DNA from: Hwanghaeella sp964350445
GTDB lineage: Bacteria > Pseudomonadota > Alphaproteobacteria > UBA8366 > Aestuariispiraceae
DNA: 64,000 bases
Direction: 5' to 3'
Assembly (NCBI GenBank): GCA_964350445.1
Contig: CAYGKA010000021.1
Span: 1 to 64,000 of the forward strand
Below are positions 26,013 to 33,539 of this stretch, in pieces. The notes below the pieces were generated by a model. The model was not told the DNA's origin, did not search any database, and saw nothing but the letters and a program-made list of their open reading frames with translations. Position 1 is the first letter of the stretch. Each line of letters starts with the position of its first letter. The translations under genes were made by a program, and so were the position numbers.

Positions 26013-27362
26013 CTAGAAGCCCGCTTTGCCCGGATACCAATCGGTTCCGGCCAACGGCACCTTGGCCATCGCGGCGGCCTCCATCGTCAAGGCGCATAGA
26101 TCTTCCGGTTCCAGATTGTGGACACTGTTATGACCGCAAGCGCGCGCGATGGTTTGCGCTTCCAGCGTCATCACCTTCAAGTAATTGGACAGCTTCCGTC
26201 CGGCCGCGACCGGGTCGAGCCGTTTCATCAAGTTCGGGTCCTGCGTATTGATCCCGGCGGGATCCCGTCCTTCGTGCCAATCGTCATAGGCGCCTGCGGT
26301 CGTGCCCAGCGCCTGGTACTCGTCCTCCCATTTCGGATCGTTGTCGCCGATGGCGACAAGCGCCGCCGTGCCGACCGATACCGCATCCGCCCCCAACGCG
26401 AGCGCCTTGGCCACATCCGCCCCGGTGCGGATACCGCCCGAGACGATGAGCTGCACCTTGCGGTGCATGCCCAGGTCCTGCAGCGCCTGAACGGCGGGGC
26501 GGATACAGGCCAGCGTCGGCATGCCGACATGCTCGATGAAGACATCCTGGGTGGCGGCGGTCCCGCCCTGCATCCCGTCCAGCACGACGACATCAGCGCC
26601 TGCCTTTACGGAAAGAGCCGTGTCGTAATAGGGGCGCGCGCCGCCGACCTTGACGTAGATCGGCTTTTCCCAGTCGGTGATTTCCCGCAGTTCGAGAATC
26701 TTGATCTCAAGATCATCCGGGCCGGTCCAATCCGGATGACGGCAGGCGGAACGCTGATCGATGCCGATCGGCAGGTCGCGCATCTTGGCAACGCGGTCGG
26801 ACATTTTCTGACCGAGCAGCATCCCGCCGCCGCCGGGTTTCGCACCCTGCCCGACGACGACCTCGATCGCGTCCGCCCGACGCAGATCGCGGGGATTCAT
26901 CCCGTAACGCGACGGTAGATACTGGTAGACCAGGATATCGGAATGTCCCCGTTCCTCATCCGTCATACCGCCATCGCCGGTGGTTGTCGACGTGCCGGCC
27001 ATGCTGGCGCCGCGGCCGAGCGCTTCCTTGGCGGGACCGGAAAGGGCGCCGAAACTCATGCCCGCGATGGTGATGGGAATCTTGAGCTCAATCGGCTTCT
27101 TGGCGAAGCGGGTGCCGAGCGTCACCGAGGTCTCGCATCTCTCCCGGTACCCTTCCAGGGGATAGCGCGACACGGATGCACCGAGGAACAGCAGATCGTC
27201 GAAATGCGGAACCTTGCGCTTGGTGCCGCCGCCCCGAATGTCGTAAATGCCCGTGGCGGCAGCCCGGCGGATCTCGGCAAGGGCGGCATCGTCGAACGTC
27301 GCGGATTGGCGCGGCGGTGTATGGGGATTCTCATAGCTCATTTGGTTGCTCGCCTCGCTCAA
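26013..27362 (-). CDS. glxD: GlxD-type FMN-binding glutamate synthase family protein lacking the 3Fe-4S cysteines
   Basis: A 449-aa homologue of the FMN domain of glutamate synthase. FMN-barrel motifs are clear: PITIAGMSFGALSGPAKEALGRGA, GEGAKPGGGG-like VVGQGAKPGGGGMLLGQKM, and VKVGGARPYYDTALSVKAGADVVVLDGMQGGTAATQDVF. Where GltB proteins have a Cys-rich 3Fe-4S loop before TQDP, this protein reads AYDDWHEGRDPAGINTQDP with no cysteine. So electron entry must differ, or the protein belongs to a cluster-free Glx branch. Its ATG overlaps the glxC stop by 4 bp. With glxB and glxC it reconstitutes a split glutamate synthase-like enzyme. Confidence 0.82.
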   Translation of the reverse strand: MSEASNQMSYENPHTPPRQSATFDDAALAEIRRAAATGIYDIRGGGTKRKVPHFDDLLFLGASVSRYPLEGYRERCETSVTLGTRFAKKPIELKIPITIAGMSFGALSGPAKEALGRGASMAGTSTTTGDGGMTDEERGHSDILVYQYLPSRYGMNPRDLRRADAIEVVVGQGAKPGGGGMLLGQKMSDRVAKMRDLPIGIDQRSACRHPDWTGPDDLEIKILELREITDWEKPIYVKVGGARPYYDTALSVKAGADVVVLDGMQGGTAATQDVFIEHVGMPTLACIRPAVQALQDLGMHRKVQLIVSGGIRTGADVAKALALGADAVSVGTAALVAIGDNDPKWEDEYQALGTTAGAYDDWHEGRDPAGINTQDPNLMKRLDPVAAGRKLSNYLKVMTLEAQTIARACGHNSVHNLEPEDLCALTMEAAAMAKVPLAGTDWYPGKAGF

Positions 27363-28045
27363 TACGCATCGACATTATCGATATTGAAACTGTACAGGGT
27401 CCGGGCCGATCCATAGCGCTTGAACTCTTCCGCCCGCACATCCGCGATCCCCGCCTTGGCAAGCAGCGCGGAAAGCGTCTCCAGATGTTCCGGCCGCATT
27501 TCCTTCTCGACGCAATCGGCGCCGAGGCTCTTCACCGAACCGCGCACGAAGATCTGCGCTTCGTAAAGGCTGTCACCCAGTGCATCGCCCGCGTCGCCGC
27601 AAACGACCAGGTGGCCGCGCTGCCCCATGAAGGCGGACATGTGGCCGATACTTCCGCGCACGACGATGTCTATGCCCTTCATCGATATGCCGCAGCGCGA
27701 GGAAGCGTTTCCCTTGATGACAAGAAGACCGCCACGCCCCGTCGCACCGGCATACTGCGAGGCGTCGCCCTCTATGACGACTTCGCCCGACATCATATTC
27801 TCCGCGACGCCGGGACCGGCGGAGCCCGCGACGGTCACGGTCCCGCCATCGTTCATACCGGCGCAGTAATACCCTACCGATCCACGCACATTGACCCTGA
27901 CGGCGCTGTCTATGCCGACGGCAACCGCGTGACTGCCGCGCGGATTGAGCACTTCGAACTCCGCATCGTTCGCGCCTTCGGAAAGCCCATGCAGGGCGCT
28001 GTTCAAGTCGCGCAGGGTCGTTTTCGACAAATCAAAAGTCGGCAT
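27359..28045 (-). CDS. glxC: GlxC-type GXGXG-domain protein (glutamate synthase alpha-subunit C-terminal domain)
   Basis: A 228-aa right-handed beta-helix (GXGXG) protein like the last domain of glutamate synthase: repeated glycine turns such as GSVGYYCAGMNDGGTVTVAGSAGPG, GASQYAGATGRGG and GQRGHLVVCGDAGDALGDSLYEA. I choose the start MPTFDLSKTTLRDLNSAL at 28045, one base after the glxB stop, because family members begin this way; 28063 would overlap glxB. In glutamate synthase this domain structurally couples the amidotransferase and FMN domains. Confidence 0.82.
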   Translation of the reverse strand: MPTFDLSKTTLRDLNSALHGLSEGANDAEFEVLNPRGSHAVAVGIDSAVRVNVRGSVGYYCAGMNDGGTVTVAGSAGPGVAENMMSGEVVIEGDASQYAGATGRGGLLVIKGNASSRCGISMKGIDIVVRGSIGHMSAFMGQRGHLVVCGDAGDALGDSLYEAQIFVRGSVKSLGADCVEKEMRPEHLETLSALLAKAGIADVRAEEFKRYGSARTLYSFNIDNVDAY

Positions 28046-28046
28046 C

Positions 28047-28952
28047 TCAGGCAGCCTTTTCATGGTCCCAGAAATAGACGGTGGCGGGTTCAGGCTCCCA
28101 AATGCGGGCGGCGTCGATACCCGGCAGATCGACTAGCGCCTGGTATTCCGACCCGAAGGCGACATAGCGATCGGTTTCCGCCATCACGGCCGGCTTACAG
28201 GCAATCGGGTCGCGCAGGACCCCGAAACCGGTCCGGGTGCCGACCACGAAGGTGAAGAATCCGTCCAGATCCTCAAGCGCATTTTCCAGCGCTTCCCCAA
28301 GGTTGCGGCCGCCGGCCATTTCGGCCGTCAGATAGGCAGCGGCGACTTCGGAATCGTTCTCCGTCTCGAAGGTCATGCCGCCATGAATCAATTCGCGCCG
28401 AAGGTTGTTGTGGTTGGACAGCGAGCCATTGTGAACAAGGCACTGGTCTGCCCCGGTCGAGAACGGATGGGCGCCCATCGTCGTGACCGCGCTTTCCGTC
28501 GCCATCCGTGTATGGCCGATCCCATGCGTGCCCCGCATGGACGCGATGCCGAACCGGGCGACGACGTCCTTGGGCAACCCCACTTCCTTGAAGATCTCGA
28601 CGCTTTCCCCCGCCCCCATGATCCGCACTTCGGGGCGGATCCCGGCAAGCACGCCGCGCAGCGCGTCACGCTGGGCGGCATCGGTCCGGATGACCGCATG
28701 AGTGTTCTTGACGTCAACCGCGGCCGTGATGCCGGCCGCCTGTAAATCCGCTTCAAGGGCGGCGAAGTCCCGGTCCGGGTTGGAAGACTGAACCGTCAGT
28801 TTGACCTTGCCGGCACCCGGTTCGCCATAGATCGCGATGCCCGCGGAATCCGGGCCCCGATCCGTCATGGTTATCAACATGCCCGACAGCAACGCACCCA
28901 GCTGCGGCTCAAGGCTACGATCCTTCAAAAACAGTCCAACAATCCCGCACAT
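28047..28952 (-). CDS. glxB: GlxB-type class II glutamine amidotransferase
   Basis: A 301-aa class II (Ntn) amidotransferase. The start at 28952 is fixed by the required catalytic Cys2 (MCGIVGLFLKD); the longer frame to 29012 would bury it. Other family motifs: GIGHTRMATESAVT, HPFSTGADQCLVHNGSLSNHNNLRREL and ENDSEVAAAYLTAEM. It would release ammonia from glutamine or an analogous amide for the FMN subunit GlxD. First gene of glxBCD-glnT, directly downstream of an XRE/cupin regulator. Confidence 0.86.
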   Translation of the reverse strand: MCGIVGLFLKDRSLEPQLGALLSGMLITMTDRGPDSAGIAIYGEPGAGKVKLTVQSSNPDRDFAALEADLQAAGITAAVDVKNTHAVIRTDAAQRDALRGVLAGIRPEVRIMGAGESVEIFKEVGLPKDVVARFGIASMRGTHGIGHTRMATESAVTTMGAHPFSTGADQCLVHNGSLSNHNNLRRELIHGGMTFETENDSEVAAAYLTAEMAGGRNLGEALENALEDLDGFFTFVVGTRTGFGVLRDPIACKPAVMAETDRYVAFGSEYQALVDLPGIDAARIWEPEPATVYFWDHEKAA

Positions 28953-29017
28953 GCGCCGATGTCTCCGATCAATCCTGATCGAAGGGCTATCATAGGGTGG
29001 AACGCAGATCAATCCTT

Positions 29018-29043
29018 AGGAATATTTTTTTCTTCTCAGGAAT
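29018..29043. promoter_or_regulatory. Repeated AGGAAT half-sites before glxB
   Basis: AGGAAT occurs at 29018-29023 and again at 29038-29043, two helical turns apart, flanking a T-run. The AGGAA core and its T-rich setting recur in the dyad upstream of the XRE/cupin regulator (29728-29761), which suggests one protein binds both. Confidence 0.4.
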
Positions 29044-29699
29044 TATGTCGTTTCCTGATGGCGGTTCTGGGGATAGGAAATGATCGAGAGGTACCGCGCG
29101 GGAAGCGTCACCAACTGTTCCGGTCCGTGCGGAGAATCCGCGTCGAAAAACAGGCTGTCTCCCGGCTGCATCTGGTAGAGCGACTCGCCGTATCGGTAGA
29201 CCACCTCCCCTTCGAGCATGAAGAGAAACTCCATGCCGCCATGCTGAAAGGTCGGAAACACGTCCGACTTGTCGGTCAGCGTGATCAAATAGGGTTCGAC
29301 GGTGACACCGCTCGTATTGTTGTCGCTATGGCCAAGCAAGCTGTACTGATGCCCGGCGCGCGTTCCCCGCCGCTCCTTGTTGACCCCCTCGCCCGCCTTG
29401 ACGAAGGTCGCGCTACGCGGTTCCTCGAACCGCCGGAAAAAAGCCGTTATCGGCACGCCCAGTGCCGCCGACAAGGTGTGAAGCGTAGTCAGGGACGGCG
29501 AAATGTTACCGTTCTCGATCTTCGACAGCATGCCGACGGACATGCCGGTCCCGGCCGCGACATCGGTCACGGTCAGGCCCAGTTTCTTGCGATGGGCCCG
29601 CACCTCGTGACCGATCGCCATTTCCAGATTCTTCACACGCGGTTCTCGGACCGCATGCGGGTCCTGTGACAACGCCGCTTTCTTGTCTTTCGCGGACAT
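29043..29699 (-). CDS. XRE-family regulator with C-terminal cupin sensor
   Basis: A 218-aa regulator. Residues about 28-85 form the HTH (RKKLGLTVTDVAAGTGMSVGMLSKIENGNISPSLTTLHTLSAALGVPI) and 120-210 a cupin barrel (HGGMEFLFMLEGEVVYRYGESLYQMQPGDSLFFDADSPHGPEQL). This architecture is typical of regulators of polyamine, amino-acid and glx-type operons. It lies 91 bp upstream of glxB on the same strand and is probably autoregulated through the dyad upstream of its own start. Confidence 0.9.
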   Translation of the reverse strand: MSAKDKKAALSQDPHAVREPRVKNLEMAIGHEVRAHRKKLGLTVTDVAAGTGMSVGMLSKIENGNISPSLTTLHTLSAALGVPITAFFRRFEEPRSATFVKAGEGVNKERRGTRAGHQYSLLGHSDNNTSGVTVEPYLITLTDKSDVFPTFQHGGMEFLFMLEGEVVYRYGESLYQMQPGDSLFFDADSPHGPEQLVTLPARYLSIISYPQNRHQETT

Positions 29700-29727
29700 G
29701 GATCCTCCGTCGAACGCCCAGGCGCTA

Positions 29728-29761
29728 TTCCTTAAAGTAAAAATTTTTTGATTTACAGGAA
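29728..29761. promoter_or_regulatory. Candidate operator dyad of the XRE/cupin regulator
   Basis: TTCCT at 29728-29732 is mirrored by AGGAA at 29757-29761, and inside them GTAAA (29737-29741) is mirrored by TTTAC (29752-29756). The centre is A/T-only. It lies about 30 bp upstream of the regulator start, where a repressor of its own promoter would bind. Confidence 0.5.
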
Positions 29762-29883
29762 AAATAGGTTCCCGCTGTCAATCAACCCTGGCTGGGAGCG
29801 CTATGCCAACATGATGACGCGCGTCACGAAAAACATGAACGGCGGCGAGCATGCCTATGTCATAACATATTTCTCGAATTACC

Positions 29884-29914
29884 TTGACCTTCCAGTTGGT
29901 GGAAGCCCCACATC
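29884..29914 (+). promoter_or_regulatory. CueR-type (MerR family) copper-responsive promoter
   Basis: TTGACC (29884-29889, the -35) overlaps the dyad ACCTTCC-N7-GGAAGCC, the same ACCTTCC-N7-GGAAGGT layout as the E. coli copA CueR site. With the 19-bp spacer typical of MerR-family promoters the -10 would be CACATC at 29909-29914, a poor match. No cueR gene is in the window. The start codon of the next gene is only seven bases past that -10. Confidence 0.65.
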
Positions 29915-29920
29915 TGTGCC

Positions 29921-30253
29921 ATGAAAAAATTGATCGGCGCCGTTCTTTGCATCCTCGCCTTAAGCGTTGCGGTTTTGCCCGCGGCATACGGCATGGAGCA
30001 TGTCCACGACGGCGCCAAATTGACCAAGTCCCCCTCACTGGATGAAGGCCGGATCGGCGCCCATTCCAACCATGATCCGGCAGCGTTGAACCATTGCGAG
30101 ATCGTGCCGGGACATTGCAGCGTCATTGCCACGCCCGGCACAGCGAATGTCCACGCCACGCACTACGTGTCGAGTTCCCCTGTCTTTCTGCTCGACGACG
30201 AGGCCAAACCCAAACACCGTCCCGAGACGGAACTGCGCCCTCCCAGAGTCTGA
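29921..30253 (+). CDS. Small secreted His-containing protein at the head of the copper operon
   Basis: A 110-aa protein with a clean signal peptide (residues 1-24, KKLIGAVLCILALSVAVLPAAYG). The mature part has several His (EHVHDG, AHSNHD, NHCEIVPGHC, VHATHYV) and two Cys, consistent with metal binding in the periplasm. No Shine-Dalgarno precedes the ATG and the copper promoter lies immediately upstream, so translation may be leaderless. Family not identified. Confidence 0.65.
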   Translation: MKKLIGAVLCILALSVAVLPAAYGMEHVHDGAKLTKSPSLDEGRIGAHSNHDPAALNHCEIVPGHCSVIATPGTANVHATHYVSSSPVFLLDDEAKPKHRPETELRPPRV

Positions 30254-30326
30254 ATACCGCTAGCCAAGGCACCGTGTGTCTAACCGGCGCACGGCCCGAA
30301 TGCATTTCAGATATCAGGAGTATCCT

Positions 30327-30893
30327 ATGAAAAATCAGCATGTCGCCAAGGTGGCGCGCATCGCCGCCGCCATGACCCTGTCCGCCCTCATTTCGTCCGC
30401 TGTCACCGTATCCGCCCAAGCTGCCGGGGGTCACGGCACCGGCCACGGCAACGCCGCCCATGGCGCGCCGGGAAACGCCGCCAACGCGACCCGGACGATC
30501 GAAATCAAGATGTTCGATAACTATTACGAACCGGAAGAGTTGAGCGTTAAGGAAGGTGAGACGGTCCGCTTCATCGTCACCAATGCCGGTGAATTCCTGC
30601 ATGAATTCTCAATTGCCACCGCCGCGATGCACAAGGCGCATGCGCCGGAGATGATGATGATGGTGGAGCACGGGGTTCTGGAACCCGAGCGCGTCAATTG
30701 GGCCGCCGCCGAACAGATGCAGGCCTCGATGGGGCACGGCATGCACAACGAAGGCAACAGCGTCCTCGTGGAACCCGGCAAGACCGGCGAAATCACTTGG
30801 ACGTTTCCACAGCATGCCGAGTTGGAATTCGCGTGCAATATTCCGGGTCACTACGACGCCGGGATGATGGGTCCAATCCGCCTGTCGCATTAA
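30327..30893 (+). CDS. Periplasmic cupredoxin-like copper protein (CopI-like)
   Basis: A 188-aa exported protein with signal peptide (about 1-33), a His/Gly linker (GGHGTGHGNAAHG) and a cupredoxin domain. Type-1 copper ligands are visible: His in EFLHEFS, Cys and His in FACNIPGHYD, and Met in AGMMG. Internal MMMMVEHG and MGHGMH segments add thioether ligands. CAGGAG precedes the ATG at 30327. It precedes the multicopper oxidase by 19 bases and probably buffers or delivers periplasmic copper. Confidence 0.88.
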   Translation: MKNQHVAKVARIAAAMTLSALISSAVTVSAQAAGGHGTGHGNAAHGAPGNAANATRTIEIKMFDNYYEPEELSVKEGETVRFIVTNAGEFLHEFSIATAAMHKAHAPEMMMMVEHGVLEPERVNWAAAEQMQASMGHGMHNEGNSVLVEPGKTGEITWTFPQHAELEFACNIPGHYDAGMMGPIRLSH

Positions 30894-30912
30894 TCCCGGA
30901 GGCATAGATATC

Positions 30913-32715
30913 ATGTACCTTTCGACCTTCGCCCGGGCGGCAACGCTCGGACTCGGTCTCGCATCCCTGGCGGCACCCGCACAGGCCGGGACCTACAACC
31001 TGACCGTCGACCAAGTCACGATCGACACCGGCGAATTCAAGAAAACGGGCATTGGCTACAACGGAGCCTCCCCCGGTCCGGTGCTGCGGTTCCAGGAAGG
31101 CGAGGATGTCGTCATCAACGTGACGAACAACCTCTCTGAATCGACATCCATCCATTGGCACGGCTTGATCCTGCCCTACCAGCAGGACGGCGTTCCCAAG
31201 ATCAGCTATGACGGCATCGCCCCGGGCGAGACCTTCACCTATCGGTTCCCCATCGTTCAATCCGGCACTTACTGGTTCCACAGCCATAGCGGTTTCCAGG
31301 AACCGGACGGGGCCTATGGGGCCATCGTCATCGAACCGAAAGGCCGCGAACCGTTCAAATACGACCGCGAATATGTCGTCCAGTTGACGGATGCCCATCC
31401 GCATTCCGGCAACCGCATCATGCGGAACCTGAAGCTGTCCCCGGACTACTATAACCGCAAGCAACGGACCCTCGGCGACTTCCTGTCGGATGTGGACAAG
31501 ATGGGTCTCGACCAGGCCCTGGCTGACCGGAAGGCCTGGGGCGAAATGCGGATGATGCCGACCGACATCGAGGACCTTCAAGGCTATACGCCCCTGATCA
31601 ACGGCAAGGGGCCCAGCCAGAACTGGACCGGGCTTTTCGAACCGGGCGAGCGCGTCCGGCTAAGGTTCATCAACTCATCGGCCATGACCTATTTCGACAT
31701 CCGGATTCCCGGTCTGAAAATGACCGTCGTTCAGGCCGACGGAAACAACGTGCTGCCGGTCACGGTGGACGAGTTCCGCATCGCGGTCGCCGAAACCTAT
31801 GACGTCATCGTCCGGCCGGAGGAAGACAAGGCTTATACCGTCTTCGCCGAGTCCATGGGCCGGACCGCCTTTGCCCGCGGAACACTGGCACCGCGGGAGG
31901 GAATGGAGGCCGAGGTCCCAGAACTGCGTCCCGACCCCCTGCTGACCATGGCCGATATGGGCATGGCGCATGAAGGGCATGGCGACATGAACCACGGCGC
32001 AATGCCGGGCATGGATCACGGCCAGATGAATGCCGGAAGCCATACGATGCCGGACGGCACGACCATGGGCGGCATGAGTCACGGCGCCATGCCGGGCATG
32101 GATCACAGCCAGATGGGTTCCGGCACACATACCATGGCCGACGGGTCCACGATGGCGGGAATGGATCACTCCGCCCATGGCGGCATGTCGACGGCGGCGG
32201 CCGATCCCTTCTATGCGCCGGGCAGCGGGCTGGCTCCGAGCGCGGCGAATGGCGGCAAGTTCCTGTCCTACGCCGATTTGAAGGCGCAGAAACCGCTCTA
32301 TGAACACCGGGAGGCGACACGGGAGATCGAATTGCGCCTGACCGGCAACATGGAACGCTACAGCTGGTCCCTCAACGGCGTGAAATACAAGGACGCCGAC
32401 CCCATTCGCCTGCAATACGGCGAACGGGTGCGCTTCAAGTTCGTCAACGAGACGATGATGACCCATCCCATGCATCTGCACGGCATGTGGTCGATCATCG
32501 ACAATGGCAGCGGCAAGCGAAACCCGGTGAAGCATGTCGTCAGCGTTTCGCCCGGTACGACGGTCTACATGGAAACCGAGGTCGACGCACCGGGCCAGTG
32601 GGCCTTCCACTGCCACCTTTCCTACCATGCGGACAGCGGCATGTTCCGGAAGGTGATCGTCGAGGGCGGTCCGAAACAGGCGAAGGCCGACCAGCCGCAA
32701 AGCACGGGGGGATAG
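30913..32715 (+). CDS. copA: Copper-resistance multicopper oxidase CopA
   Basis: A 600-aa three-domain periplasmic oxidase that detoxifies Cu(I). Copper-cluster motifs: SIHWHGL (about 75-81), YWFHSHSG (about 118-125), HPMHLHGMW (about 516-524) and FHCHLSYHADSGMF (about 559-572), giving type 1, 2 and 3 sites. A Met/His-rich insert (about 351-425) contains two 29-residue repeats. The signal peptide looks Sec-like (MYLSTFARAATLGLGLASLAAPAQA) without the twin arginine that most CopA proteins have, which is unusual because such enzymes are normally exported folded. Second-to-last gene of the copper operon. Confidence 0.93.
   Translation: MYLSTFARAATLGLGLASLAAPAQAGTYNLTVDQVTIDTGEFKKTGIGYNGASPGPVLRFQEGEDVVINVTNNLSESTSIHWHGLILPYQQDGVPKISYDGIAPGETFTYRFPIVQSGTYWFHSHSGFQEPDGAYGAIVIEPKGREPFKYDREYVVQLTDAHPHSGNRIMRNLKLSPDYYNRKQRTLGDFLSDVDKMGLDQALADRKAWGEMRMMPTDIEDLQGYTPLINGKGPSQNWTGLFEPGERVRLRFINSSAMTYFDIRIPGLKMTVVQADGNNVLPVTVDEFRIAVAETYDVIVRPEEDKAYTVFAESMGRTAFARGTLAPREGMEAEVPELRPDPLLTMADMGMAHEGHGDMNHGAMPGMDHGQMNAGSHTMPDGTTMGGMSHGAMPGMDHSQMGSGTHTMADGSTMAGMDHSAHGGMSTAAADPFYAPGSGLAPSAANGGKFLSYADLKAQKPLYEHREATREIELRLTGNMERYSWSLNGVKYKDADPIRLQYGERVRFKFVNETMMTHPMHLHGMWSIIDNGSGKRNPVKHVVSVSPGTTVYMETEVDAPGQWAFHCHLSYHADSGMFRKVIVEGGPKQAKADQPQSTGG
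31990..32163 (+). repeat. Two 87-bp in-frame repeats in copA
   Basis: 31990-32076 and 32077-32163 encode two 29-residue units of pattern HGAMPGMDH.QM..G.HTM.DG.TM.GM. Both are Met- and His-rich, so each unit probably adds Cu(I)-binding capacity. The copies differ at several positions, so the duplication is not very recent. Confidence 0.85.
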
Positions 32716-32719
32716 GCTC

Positions 32720-33433
32720 ATGCGAAAACTTATTGCGGCACTGGCCGGGACGCTGATTCCGTCCTTGGCCGTCCTGTCCCCGGTAAAGGCGGAGCAGTTG
32801 ATCTGGGGGTTCCAAACGGAACAGTTCGAATACCGCATCAGCAACGATGCGGAAGTCGCCGCCTGGGACGTGGACGGCCTGATCGGGACCGACGAGTTCA
32901 AGCTTCGCTATATGGGAGAGGGCGAATATGTCGACGACGACGAGGATACGCTTGAGGTCTTCGAAAGCCGTCTCGTCGGACAGGTTCCGATCTCAGACTT
33001 CTTCGACGCGAAAGCAGGCGTCCGGCTCGACGCCCCTGATGGCCCGGACCGGTGGTACGGTGTGCTGGGTGTTCAGGGCTTGGCCCAGCAGTGGTTCGAG
33101 ATAGACCTCGACTTCTTCGTCAGCGAGAAGGCTGATACCAGTATCCGGCTCGACGCCGAATACGAAGGCCTATTGACGAACTACATCACCTTGACGCCGA
33201 GTATCGAGTTGGACCTGCCGTTCAGTGACGACGAGGAGGTCGGCATCGGCGCTTTTGGCCCGAAACTGGAGATCGGCGCGCGGCTGAGCTACGATCTCGT
33301 AGACCGGACCATCGCACCTTATATCGGCATTCACTACGAGCGGGTCTTCGGCAAGACGGCAGACTTCAAGACGGCCGAAGACGAAGAAAAGGACGAGCTT
33401 TATTTCGTCATCGGCTCGCGCTTCATGTTCTGA
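32720..33433 (+). CDS. copB: Copper-resistance outer-membrane protein CopB
   Basis: A 237-aa protein with signal peptide (1-24) and a CopB barrel: QTEQFEYRISNDAEVAAWDVDGLIGTDEFKLRY, ESRLVGQVPISDFFDAKAGVR, and a C-terminal aromatic strand YFVIGSRFMF. The Met/His-rich N-terminal region of Pseudomonas-type CopB is missing, so this is the short form; the metal-binding repeats sit in CopA instead. It starts four bases after the copA stop with GGGGGGAT upstream. Confidence 0.9.
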   Translation: MRKLIAALAGTLIPSLAVLSPVKAEQLIWGFQTEQFEYRISNDAEVAAWDVDGLIGTDEFKLRYMGEGEYVDDDEDTLEVFESRLVGQVPISDFFDAKAGVRLDAPDGPDRWYGVLGVQGLAQQWFEIDLDFFVSEKADTSIRLDAEYEGLLTNYITLTPSIELDLPFSDDEEVGIGAFGPKLEIGARLSYDLVDRTIAPYIGIHYERVFGKTADFKTAEDEEKDELYFVIGSRFMF

Positions 33434-33451
33434 TGCGCCAACCGCCTGGGC

Positions 33452-33487
33452 GGGGCGGAGCCGGCCCATTCCAACCGGTTCCGCCCC
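33452..33487 (+). terminator. Strong hairpin ending the copper operon
   Basis: GGGGCGGAGCCGG pairs with CCGGTTCCGCCCC (13 bp, one G-T) around a 10-base loop, 18 bases after the copB stop, followed by CTTCCCC. A likely terminator, though the U-run is poor. Confidence 0.6.
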
Positions 33488-33539
33488 CTTCCCCGAACCA
33501 TGATAAGGTTCTCCCGCTGTCCCTTTACGGAGCCGATCG

